A stretch of DNA of 64,000 nt. It comes from Carettochelys insculpta (Eukaryota > Chordata > Testudines > Carettochelyidae). Below the pieces are notes generated by a model. That model was not told where the DNA came from. It saw nothing but the letters and a program-made list of their open reading frames with translations, and searched no databases. Within the stretch, counting starts at the first letter, position 1, and the number at the start of each line of letters is the position of its first letter. The position numbers and the translations under genes are program-made. The stretch spans positions 64,620,001 to 64,684,000 of the forward strand of contig NC_134137.1 in NCBI RefSeq assembly GCF_033958435.1. The letters are read 5' to 3'. Positions 49,401-61,400 of the stretch are shown here, piece after piece.

Positions 49401-52400
49401 AACACAAGCCCTCTTCTTTCTCCTCAAATATGCATTGTACTCAAATTCCTGTTTTTCTTGCATAAAAATATTTCTGTAGCTTTCGAAAACATTCTTCCTT
49501 GTAATTCATATTTGAGCAACTGTTCATTCTTTTCGCTGTCACCCTTTGGTCATATGTATTCATTATGTTTTTTGCTTTGGTTTCTTAGAGTTTTTTTTAA
49601 AAATAAGCATCCAGTAATTCTAGAGCAGTGTTTCTCAACCTTTTCATAAAATACCCCCTTTTCGAAAAATAAATAAATAAAAGTAATATCCCAGCACCTA
49701 AAATTTTCAGACACACGTTTTTTTTTTCCTGCCATTGCAACACATTTGTTTTGAACAACTTAATTGTAACTGGTTCGTTGGACAAAATTGCCTATTGGCA
49801 ATAAACTTGCCATTGTACTTGTGATTCTGCAAAAAGGATAAATAAAATCAGATGAACATAAAAAAAGTCATTTCTTATTCATAAAGAAATTGAGAAACAC
49901 TGAGTTAATGTACCCTTGTTGTACAAGTACCCTTGTTGTAGTGGGGCTGAGTGGCCACCCCACTACCCAGAAGGGGAGGAACCCTTCCAGCAGCCATTTT
50001 GCCTGGAGTCTGGCTCCTCCCAATCACCTGACTGGAAGTCAGGAGGTAGGGCCAGGCCTAGAAAAGCCTATCTAGAGGACTCAATTGGGGCTGAGCCTCC
50101 AGAGGACGGCTCTGGGCTCCCTGCCTGGCAGCCTGAGGACTCTGCTGGGGGCCAGGCTCCATGGGAGCCAGACAATGGCTCTGGGCTCCCAGCCTGGGAG
50201 GTTGAGGACCGGCTGAGGGAGGCTGCAGCCTGAGTTGGGCCTCCTGGGGCGTTGCGGATCCTGATGCCATGTGGACCCCAACAGAACCAGCCTGTAGAAG
50301 ACCCGCTGGATCTGGACCATTTACCTGTGGACTGGCCTCAGCCTGCACCCTGAGCCAGTCCGAGGTGGCTGGAGAACCAGCCTCAGCCTGCACCCTGAGC
50401 GAGCCTGAAGCCCCGGAATCCCTAGACCACCTGGAACCTTGCGAGCCCAAGGAGTTGGTTGGACTCTGGGTATGTGCCAGGAGGGAGACGAGGAGTGGCC
50501 CAGTGGGTAAAGAGGACCCTTAAAGGGCCTTGGGTCAGCGTGTTGCGGTCTGGATTCCCCGCTGACCCAAGCAGCAGACCGTGCTGCTGCGACCAGGACC
50601 CCGGGCCAGGACATGTGGAGTGGGTGGTCTCGCATCTCCCTGCCACCCACTTGCCGGGTGGCAATCTCCCCACTCTCTGCCGGTGCAGGCAGAGTGCCTG
50701 TTGTGTGCTGTCCCGCCCTGAGCTAGGGCCTGGGCATTCTAAGACTGTTTGATTGTTATCCTGCCCTGCACCAGGGCCTGGGCCTGCCCCACCTTGCTGC
50801 TGGACTTGGGTTCCTTTAGGATGTGTGGCGCCCTGCCCCAAGCTAGGACCGGGGGCCACCTAAAGACTGTTTGTTTGTTTGTTGCCCCTGTCCTGCACTA
50901 GGGCCTGGGCCTGCCTCGCTTTGCACCAGGGCATGGGCTCCTTTTGGCTGTTTGCCACCCCACCCTGAGCTAAGGCTGGGTGCTTTCTATGAACCGCAGG
51001 TTTGTTGCCCTGCCCTGAGCAGGGGGCCTTCTAAGACTGTGGGCCTGCTGTTGCCTGGACCTTGAGCTGGGCCGCGATGACAGCTAATTTTCTCCAGCAC
51101 CTGCCTGAAGTAAGGCGAGGGCTATCAACTGTTGTCTCTCACCCACCTGAGGGAAGGTGGGAACCGCCCCCCCCCCCCCGAACGATTTACTTTGGGGGTT
51201 GTTGGGTGCCCATGGCAGTGGGGCCAAATGGCCACCCACTGACCCTCAAGGGGAAGAACCCTTCCGGGAGCCTGAACTGGCTACACCTTGATTGAGAGCC
51301 ACTGTTCTAGAGCAACCTTCATCATATCTTGACTGCTTGGTCTGCGCATTTCCTTCTGCACGACATCTGCAGTCTTATATTCTTCTAAGCACAAATATCA
51401 GCCATCTCCAGGCTCTGCCTTATTACCATTCAGATAACCACCTGTTGTAACTAGAGGAAGCGGATTTCTCCTGAAAATACAAGTACGGTATTTAGGCTTG
51501 GTGTATATGATTTGCAGCTTCTTGGAACACAAGTGCAGCATTCTGGATGTGGTAGGTTGACATCTCATTGTTCCAAATATGTGTATGTGTGTTGGATTTG
51601 TTAACTATATACTTGTAAGTCGGGATGGGGAGATGAACATTGAAACGGTTTTATGTATCAAATAGATTTTAGAATTTAAATGAACTTACATAATCTTATG
51701 GTTAATAGTTATAAAGTGTCAGTGGATTTTCTTATGTGTGGACTCTTATGGTGAGTGGATATGTTTTCAATAGGAAGTCGGGCAACCAGAGGTTCTCAAG
51801 TTGACAGTCATAGCAGTAGTGGCAACTACCACGACAGCTGGGAATCGCGAAATAGCTATCCTGACCGAGACCGCTACGACAATCGAGAGCAAGCAAGGGA
51901 TTCATCCTTTGAAAGAAGACATGGAGAAAGGGACAGACGTGACAACCGAGAGAGAGGTGTGCAGATATGCGTGTACTAGTTCAGAAACATACATCTGACC
52001 TGATGTTGGAGTTTGACATCACTTTTGTACTGAGGCTAATGAAAATTTACTAATGCTCTTTAGCACAGCTATATATTTCCCCCCTCTTCCTGGATTAGCT
52101 TATGGCATTTCCCTGTGCTTGTTTTCATTCATTCAGAATGTTTTAATCAAACTGAGCTTTTTATGACTTCAGTGTACAATGAATAAGTTCAGAGGGACTG
52201 CACATTTTCAGTTTTATGTTTTGGAGAGTATGAGACTGGTCACTGTTACATTTCAATACCATGTTACTTGATATAGAATCATACAGAATATTTTTGTCTT
52301 AGTATTTAAATATGCACTTGTGAAGGTCTGGCTAACCTTGGCTGCCTACTAAAGAAAGGCACAGTATAAAATTGTGATTAATACAGTATGAAATGTTATT

Positions 52401-55400
52401 GACTTGGGAATTTAATATTGATTAATCCTTCTCTGTGGTCAGAATCAAAAGGCTAATAAATCTTGATACAGAGTCTAGTGAGGATGGGGAGACTCCTTGT
52501 ATTTTATAAGGATCTTTCTGGGCTTAGCATGAGACATTTCATTTTCATAGCGGAAAGTGTTCAGTCGTCCGTGTGGATCTCTGTTCTAACATCCAGTCTG
52601 AAGTGTCATCTTAGAGTTGACTCTGAAGTTGCTGACTTCCTCAGGTAGCACAACACAAGAGCTTAATGAAGGCAAAATTGGATTTTAGGAACCTTGAGAA
52701 GAGTAAATGTAAATTTGCCTTGAAGTTTTGGTCTTCAGGGAGATTTTAATTGTGTTGAATGTGGCCAGTGAATCCTGGATGCTGCCTGTGTTCATTCTGT
52801 TTAAAAGGCACAATAAATACTTGTGAGGACCTTTAAAAATTAGATCAGGCTTAGGTATTTTTCCTCATTTTCTATGGTATTACTTGACTCTGTTTCTTTA
52901 AAAACAAAAGACAAAAAGAAACCTAGACTTTTTTAATTGTTAAAATCTTCTCAGAGAGTGATTTTACAGTACAGAATTGCATGATTGAGAAATATTGAGA
53001 CAGTGCTTTAGAAGTGAACATATAAGAAAAAAAAACTTTTTCCAGAATACACTACAAGTCATTTTTAATGAGGTTTAAAAATACAAATTTTCAGAACTAG
53101 GTATCCTGTATTCAGCTAAAACACAAATACTTTAGTGTTAAATCTCATGTTTCCAAACACAAGTACAGTGTTTCAAAGGAGAAAGATTACTGTGAAGTAA
53201 TTATTAATTATCCATGCCCACATGTATTTAGCAAACACATATTTAGGGATGTCTGTTGCGTTTCTTATATCAGAATTGTTTGTGGATAACTACCACACTT
53301 TACGGGGATTATAATCTGGAAAAATTGTAGTTTAGAAGTGAAGCATTTGCTTCAGTGTAGTGTTATTGCAATTAGTGGTATTGAAATGATGTGGGCATAC
53401 CAATATAAAGAAGGTGGAAAAAAAAAGTTTTGGCGATTAGCAGAAATGGCATTCTTATTTACTTTTAATTTTACCTGGAAGCAAGGGATCATGAAGTCAT
53501 TATTAATTCACTTGCAGGTGAGAATTGATTAAACTGACAGGAGTGTAAGTGTTATTGACTCAGTTCTGTTCAAACTCCACATGCATGCCCCAAAGGATAT
53601 TCTTTCTGTAATATAGGGAAATTTGCATTATGTCAGCTTTGCAATAATAGACAAAAAGTCAAATTTGCATTTTTCCTTTATTCAAAAGTGTGTTTCCTCT
53701 ACCCCTTTATGTAATGCTTTTAGCATACGCTATGGAGGATTTTTTCCATTATTCTTTGCTAAAATAGAATTCAAATCATTGTATAACTATTGTTGCAAAT
53801 TAGTCGCAATTTTTATCAACTTAAGTGAGTCTTAGATGTCTGCTACTATCTATATTTTTTTTGTTGCTAAGGATTGGAGACAGAGGCCTCACAGCTTGTG
53901 TTCCTCTCTAGTCTTTCCCCTTCCCCTTCTGCCAATAATGACGTTAAACAGGGATTTCCCTGGGCTTCCAAGTGAATTATTTCCTGCTTACCCATGTGTG
54001 TACACACACACACCCCTTCAGCGCCAGTTCCTGTGCACTGTGCCTGAACAGCTTTACACGTGAAGTTTTTGAAGGTTCGAGCAATGGTTAAAAGATTTCT
54101 GGTCTGAGGTTTCCAGTGTTTCTCTTTTAGCCTCCTTTTCTTGGTCCGAGTCACTCTGGTGTTCTGATGATAGATGAGCCACTGGACCGGTCTCTTTCCT
54201 ATTTTTCCAAATAATGAAAGTGCTGGCTAGAGGGACAGTGGACCTGAGAATGCAGGAAGAAAAGTAAAATCCTGCATTCTTTATCATTCTAGTAAACATT
54301 TTTACGTGAAAATATCCATTTTACACATCTTTTGGATTGAAATCTTATGGAAGATACTTGATCATGCTCTTGGGCAATAAAGTTTTGAAATTACTAGGAA
54401 CAGACTTGTACAAAATAAAACCTTTATGGACATGGCTTGTAGCGACCTTAAGCGTCAATAGAAAAGACTTAGATTTCTTCATTTTAAAAAATTTCAGGAT
54501 AGTGCCTTGTTGCTCCTGTCTTTCAGAACCTCTTCCAGCATTCTGCAAGAAGTTTCTCCTGTATGTCTAATGCAGATATTTAGATTGTATCCTTATTCTG
54601 TATAAAAACAAAAAGCAGTCAAGTAACACTTTAAAGACTAGCAAAATAGTTTATTAGGTGAGCCACGAAAGCTCACCTAATAAACTATTTTGCTAGTCTT
54701 TAAAGTGCTACTTGACTGCTTTTTGTTTTGATAGTGTATAGACTAGCATGGCTTCCTCTCTGTTATTATTCTGTATAAATGTACTTTTAATAAGAACACA
54801 GGAGCTTCAGTTCTAATTTTCTATATTAGCATACTATGAGGGGTATGTCTGTCTAATTAGTCACTGGCAATGAAACTTGACTTTCTTTACAGATCAAAGA
54901 CCAAGCTCCCCAGTGCGACACCAAGGAAGGAGTGATGACCTTGAGCGTGATGAAAGGAGAGAAGAACGCAGAGTAGACCGGGTTGACGATAGGAGAGATG
55001 AAAGGGCCAGGGAAAGGGAACGAGAGAGAGAGAGGGAACGAGAGAGGGAGAGAGAGAGGGAGCGGGAGAGAGAAAAGGAAAGAGAACTAGAACGAGATCG
55101 TGCCCGAGAACGTGAGCGCGAGAGAGAGCGGGACAAAGACAGAGAACGTGAACGGGACAGAGACCGAGACCATGACAGAGAAAGGGAAAGAGAACGAGAA
55201 AGGGAAAGAGAGAGAGAACGAGAACGGGAGCGAGAGAGGGAGGAACGGGAACGGGAGAGAGAACGGGAGAGAGAGCGAGAACGAGAGCGAGAGAGAGAAC
55301 GGGGTCGGGACAGGGATAAGGAACGAGAACGTCAGAGAGACTGGGAGGACAAAGACAAAGGAAGAGATGACCGCAGAGATAAGAGAGAGGATGTTCGAGA

Positions 55401-58400
55401 AGAGAGGACTACAAGAGATGTCCATGAAGAGAGGAAATCTAAGTAAGTGATTCTATATATGATTTGTTTTCCCACCAAAAATGTAAAACGCAACCCTTAA
55501 ATGTTTCATGGTATCTTTTTTCAGCGTTGTAAACTAAATGTTTGCCAAGGCACAAGTAGCACATGTCTGCTAGTGGTGTAGCTTGTGGAGGATTATGTGC
55601 TAACACCACAAGCCCTTAGCAATTCTCTGAGGCTGTGTCTACACTAGAGAGTTTTGTTGACAGAAGAGGATTTCTGTTGACATAACTCAGGGAGCATCCA
55701 CATACATATAGTGCGTTTTGTCGACTAACTCTTGACAGAATTCTGCATTTGTCTTGATAGTGTTATCCCTCGAAAATTTGAGGGCTAATGCTTCTGTCAA
55801 CAGAGTTGTGTCGACAGAGAGGGTGTCTTGTTCACCCAGGCAGCCCTGTTTGCAGAACTTCTAGTCAGCCGTTCTGTTAACAGAGGGCAGGGCAGTCTGG
55901 CTGCTTTCTATTGACTGAGCAGATTGCTCTGTTGATCTTTTTTGTGTAGGTACACTCTTAATAGAGGTTTTGCCTAAACACCTCTGTCAACAGGCGCTTC
56001 TAGTATAGACGTAGCCTGAGAGATCACTCTCTCATTCACATGTTACTGTAGCAGATCCTTTGAGGTTGTGTTGATTCTTGCTTAAATATGAGATGAAACC
56101 TCTGTTATGTGAAAATAACATAGCATATACTCCATAAACTCTTATAGCATTTACTCTTTAAATACAAAATGATTTTTTAAAAAAGTTTAAAAAAATCAGT
56201 TTAGAAGGACAACAACAAATTTTGTGCCTAACATTTTTCTAGATCCTTCTATCCAATAAATTCTTGATTCTCCATAGGAGTGATCTTTAAGTATTGCTAT
56301 TGGTTGGATGTACTTCTGAGTTTTGGGATCTGTCTTTGAAGCAGTGCTCATTGGGTGCACAAGAGTAACCTCAGTCCTTTCTTTATGTAGCTAGATGTGT
56401 ATATTGGATCTTTTCACTGTGTTCAGAGCAATTACTTGAATTTTATTTCTGAGGTATTCTTGTTTAGTGAGCTTGTGAAGGAAATAGCTTGCAGTTTCAT
56501 TTTTAGGATCAGGTCTTCGACTGTCCAAGCAATAATCGAGAGAATCTTATTCTGCTGTTGTCATCTACGTTCAACTGTTGCAATGAAAGTTGAAAGAAAG
56601 GATAAAGTTTATTTGTTCAGGAGACAGTGCTTTCTTTTTTGTTCTTTGTCATCAGGAAAAAGCTCTCCAATTGACAAAATACAGGCCTCCCCAAAGAGAG
56701 GAGGTAACTTTGTTGGGGAGTGAGTGTCTCCTACTGACACTGGGCTGACCACACTGGTGGTTTTTGCTGGGTAAACTTTTGTCACTTGGGGAATGTGGTT
56801 TTTTCATACCTCTGACCAAGAGAAGCTTCACAGACGAAAGTGCCGTGCAGACATTACCTAAGAGTTAATGGTTGCTGTGACTGAACTGCCCACCATAGTT
56901 CTTAAAGTGATGACTGTCCCTCGGACACCGCCCATGTTGTTGAGTCACAAGGTATCTGTATAGGCTAGTATAGAACCTTTGCCACACCAAAAAATTATAC
57001 TAAGATAATCTCTTACTAAGGTTGTAAATTCCTGTTGTCTAAAAGCTGGTGGATCATCTTAAAGAATATTTTGTTTTGTTTAGAAGTTGGAATGTCTCAT
57101 CAGTAAAAATATTTTAAGTATTTGCAGTGGAAATGAAAATTGATCTTATTTTGAAAATTTGTTGCTAACAAGCCAAGAAATAGTGGGACATCTTTTGGTA
57201 TCTTGTATTTTGCGAGTGATATAGAGTGAAGGTATTATGTTACTCATGTTTACAGCAGTGGTAAGGAAATACAGCTGTTGGTCTTTATGAAAGGAACCTG
57301 CATGAAAGCTGTTTATTTGTACAATGTAGGAAGCGTCACAGAAATGAAAGTAGCCCAAGTCCTCGTCAGTCACCCAAGCGCCGTCGTGAACATTCTCCTG
57401 ATAGTGATGCGTACAACAGTGGAGATGACAAAAGTAAGTAGAAGAAGGTTGTCTTTGCCGCCATTTACACGCTCATCTGTAACTGTGAAGAAGTTCCTTG
57501 CAATCTTAAATAGAAAATAATGAATTAGACTTTTTGTTATATCTTCGTCTCCCTGACTTCTTCACTGCAGGGCTGTTTTTCTTCTACAGTGGTGAGGTTA
57601 GGCATATTTCTTTTATATGCTAATTTTGCTATCATATATTGAACTTTGTCCTGAGAAAGTAGCCCCCAATGTCTGTCTTTAAGTTGCATATCTATTAAAA
57701 GTGAAAATAAATCCATTAATACTGCAGATACTTAAAAGCTTGGAGAATGTAGCTGGAAGTAATGGGTTGTTTTGATTTATACTTTCCTTTGGCATGTGTA
57801 CCATGTACAAAATGTGTGCTTTTTTTTTTCCTCCCTTTGGAACAATAAAAATATGTTGTCATTTCCACCTGTAGATGAGAAGCACAGGCTGCTAAGTCAG
57901 GTTGTGCGACCACAAGAATCCCGATCTCTCAGCCCCACACATCTTACAGAAGACAGACAGAGCCGAAAGCCAGAGAGAAAAGAAAGCTCAAGACGTTATG
58001 AAGAAACGGAGTTCAAAGAACGGGTGTCTTCAGGAGACAAACAGAGAGAGCAAAGAGAGCAAGCAGAAGTCACTGAAAGCTCACGGACCAGGATTCAAGA
58101 GAGTTTAGGACATCGCCCTTCTGAAGAACGAGATGCATCTGATAGAATACATGAGGAAAATAAAAAGAAATCTAAAGTACAGAAAAAGACCACAAAAAAG
58201 AAAAAAGATGATGACATCAGTGTGGAACGATATACCAATGAGTCAACTGCAGAGGAGGGCCAGGTCTTTTCACCTAAGAAAGTTCCAAAAAAGAAGAATG
58301 TTGAGAAGAAGCGTAAAAGGTCAAAGGGCGATTCTGAGGTTTCTGATGAAGAAATTGTCCCACACCATAAAAAGAAAAAAGGCCCAAGAACACCTCCTGT

Positions 58401-61400
58401 CACAACAAAAGAAGAGTTGGTTGAAGCAGTGCCTGAGAAAACTGTGTCAGTAGAAGCTGCTCCAAAAAGAGAAGAGACAACATTTAGTGACTGGTCAGAT
58501 GAAGATGTTCCAGACCGGGGAGAAATAATTGTTCCCGAGAGAAGCACTGAAGAATCTCACAGAAAAAGCCACAGACTGAGGGGGGAAAAGGTAGAAACCC
58601 CCCATGTTACAATAGAAGAGGCACCTCATCGCAAACCTGTGGATCAGAAACGCAGCAGCAGTCTTGGTAGCAATCGAAGTCATGCTTCAAGCAGACTTCG
58701 ATCACCGTCCAATGAGTCTGCTCATCGAAGTGGTGATGACCAAACAGGTCGGAAACGGATCTTGCATAGCAGCTCCAGGGACAGAGAGAAAAAAAGCTTG
58801 GAAATCACTGGGGAACGAAAGTCCAGAATTGATCAGTTGAAACGGGGGGAACCCAGCCGCAGCACGTCTTCAGGTAATAAGACACTGTCCTAACAAGACT
58901 GATTTTATATCTTGTTCTGTGAAAGTGCGAAAATTCCACTTCTGTTTCTTCTAGCATGTCCTTAAATTCTTGCTTCACTGGATATGAATATCTTCTACCA
59001 CCCTAATAAAATTAGAGGGAGTTAAATATTCCTTCAAATGGTGATTTATAACTGTTTGAATCAGTGGGGATGAATTATCCTTTTGCTGAATATTCAACAA
59101 GAAATAGCACTTTATGCTGTAAGGGTTAAAACATATCTGTTGAACTTACTAAATTTATGAATTAGAAGAACTCTTATGCTAACATATAGCATGGTAGTAG
59201 TTTTATTATACAAATGTAGTTTTAAAATTCTAAACAAATTGAAGTTGAATTTTAAAATATTGAAATTATGAAATGATGCGCATGAAGCGAAATTTTACAT
59301 GTCGGGGAGCTAAGTTCAACGTGGTTCCTGAAAGAAATTTACGGTGGAGTCATTATGTTGTGGCCCTTAATAGTTAAGTTTAATACAAAAGAGAATCATT
59401 TTTGTCCTGAACCAAAAGAATTCCTTGGAACGGAATTGCTTTGTCTGTGGAGTGTGAAGGGGAAAAACAGGAAAGAAATTATTTAAGATGTTGCAAACCT
59501 TTATTGGAGAGATACTGTTCTCATGAATCAAATGGGCTGTTGGAGAGCTCCAGCTTTCTTCTTGTTTCCTGTACTACTTTGTATATACCTTGGCAAGACT
59601 GAAAATGCTTTCACCCTCTTTGATGGTAGGGAGCAAAAAGAGCAGCCCCGATATTGTCTGGATACAATCAGCATAGGAGGCGTACACGTCTGTGTCTATT
59701 ACTCAGATTTATTTTTTAACCCTTTCAAATGTCATTCAAGTCTTTTTCTTTTTTCCCCCCCCCCCCTTGTCTTATTTTTATTTTTTTGGGTAAGCTGTTA
59801 TACTGAGAAAAATTGATCTTGCTGCAGATGGTCTTTAAGTTAATTGCAAAATAATTACCAAAACATGCACAGAGGATTCAAACCTCTAGGGCATTAAAAT
59901 ATGTCTCCATATTATGTATCTATTCTGATTTCCTGATTCCATTTTAAGATGAAAATGTCCATCACCACAAGAAATCTTTATTCTATATTATTCTTAAGGT
60001 GTAACATAACACAAAAATCTGTTGTGACATCAGAGTCTGTAAAAATGATGACTGTAGATGTTTGTTTTGATACATAAAGGTGTACTATAGTCACTTGCTA
60101 TGATCATGTCTCTTTTTAATATTTTACTCAGATCGTCAAGATTCAAGAAGCCACAGTTCAAGAAGAAGTTCTCCTGAATCAGATCGTCAGGTCCATTCCA
60201 GATCTGGGTCCTTTGATAGCAGGGAAAGGCTTCAAGAACGAGATAGACATGATCATGATCGTGAACGTGACAGAGAAAGGAGAGAAGGAAGACAGAGAGA
60301 ATGGGACCGAGATGTAGATAAAGACTGGCCACGGAGTCGTGACAGAATCAGAGACCGAGAGCGAGAGAGGGAAAAAAGAAGAGATTTGGATAGGGAAAGA
60401 GAGAGACAACTTCCTGATACTATTGAAAGGGACAAAGACAGGGACAGAACTCTTGACATTTCTTCTCAAACAGAGTCGTCAAAGCGCAGTGAACCAAAAC
60501 TGGACAGAGATCACGAAAAGGAATCTGATGGGGTTTTCCGGGACACTGCAGTTTTGGAGAAGGAAAGGACAGAAAAGGATATGGGAACTTCACAAGGATT
60601 TGAAGATGGAAATGAAACTGAGAAAGTGGAGAGTTTAGAAGGTGAGATGTTCTGGAACAGAAACTAGTCTGTCAATTATTTTATTCCTTCCCCTTTTAAC
60701 ATAACATTGAATTACAGTATATCAGAATAATTTTCTACTGAAAGGTCACTCTCTGATATGCATATTGGCTCCTGCTTTTCCACCGTGAAAGCAGAGACCC
60801 TGAGAGAGAATTCCTATGAACAGCTTTTTTTAGCATGTGCTTCATTAATTGTGTACTTCCTAAGCAGTCTTGAGACTAATAAACATAAATGAGACCAGAT
60901 ATAACTTGCTTATGCACCAGATTTCTGAATAATCATGTGGTTTAAAGAACAAAGTTTCCCTTTTCTTCATCACCCACTTCCATCATTAGTCTATTTCTTA
61001 GTGTGGGAGAAACAGCTAATGAGGATATTGGTAAGGAGAGTTAAAATGGAAAACTATAGAAAAATAGAAGGCATTTCAAACGAAGAAAAATTTATTGTCT
61101 TATATCTTTGTACATTTTTTTAAATGTTGCATCATTTTAAAAGTTAGCGTTTGTAATGTCGCAATCATCATGTTTTTTCTATAGCCAGTTGCCAGACAAC
61201 TGATGATGATATAATTTTGACACGTGTCATTCTTACCCATATGGGCAAGTAGGTAGCTAGGTCTTGTTGAGGAATAACTTCAGAAAAGTACTTTTATTAA
61301 ACACAAATAAAATCAGCTATTTTTTCTGTCTCTGAAAAAATATATGCTTGGTTTAAGAAACAAAGGTAATATAAACACTGGCAAACACTTAAATTGAAAA

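Larger units (their letters stand above)
49626..51304. mobile_element. hAT element with 8-bp TSD
   Basis: Starts CAGTGTTTCTCAACCTTTT and ends TTGAGAGCCACTG; 11 of the 13 terminal bases pair. The flanks are perfect TTCTAGAG octamers (49618-49625, 51305-51312), the duplication size of hAT elements. The GC-rich interior (50000-51200) has overlapping open frames of 97-145 codons on both strands with no transposase similarity. Confidence 0.8.
47325..51773 (+). other. ZC3H13: ZC3H13 intron 11
   Basis: 4.4 kb, of which about 3.4 kb is two insertions: a Penelope-like element (47438-49183) and a hAT element (49626-51304). The last 460 bp before exon 12 look unique. Confidence 0.65.

Noticed and set aside
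50058..50859. Open frames of 109-145 codons (- strand) and 97-105 codons (+ strand)
   Set aside because: They occur in the GC-rich repeat block inside the hAT element and have no similarity I recognise; opposite-strand overlap suggests composition.
54894..55425. Antisense open frames of 80 and 112 codons (Ser-Leu/Phe-Ser rich)
   Set aside because: Shadows of the RE-repeat exon: GA repeats read backwards are CT repeats without stops.
57772..57874. Upstream ATG extending exon 15 to a 373-codon protein
   Set aside because: The stretch is intronic: a pyrimidine tract and CTGTAG acceptor end at 57874, and exon 14 phase joins exactly at 57875.
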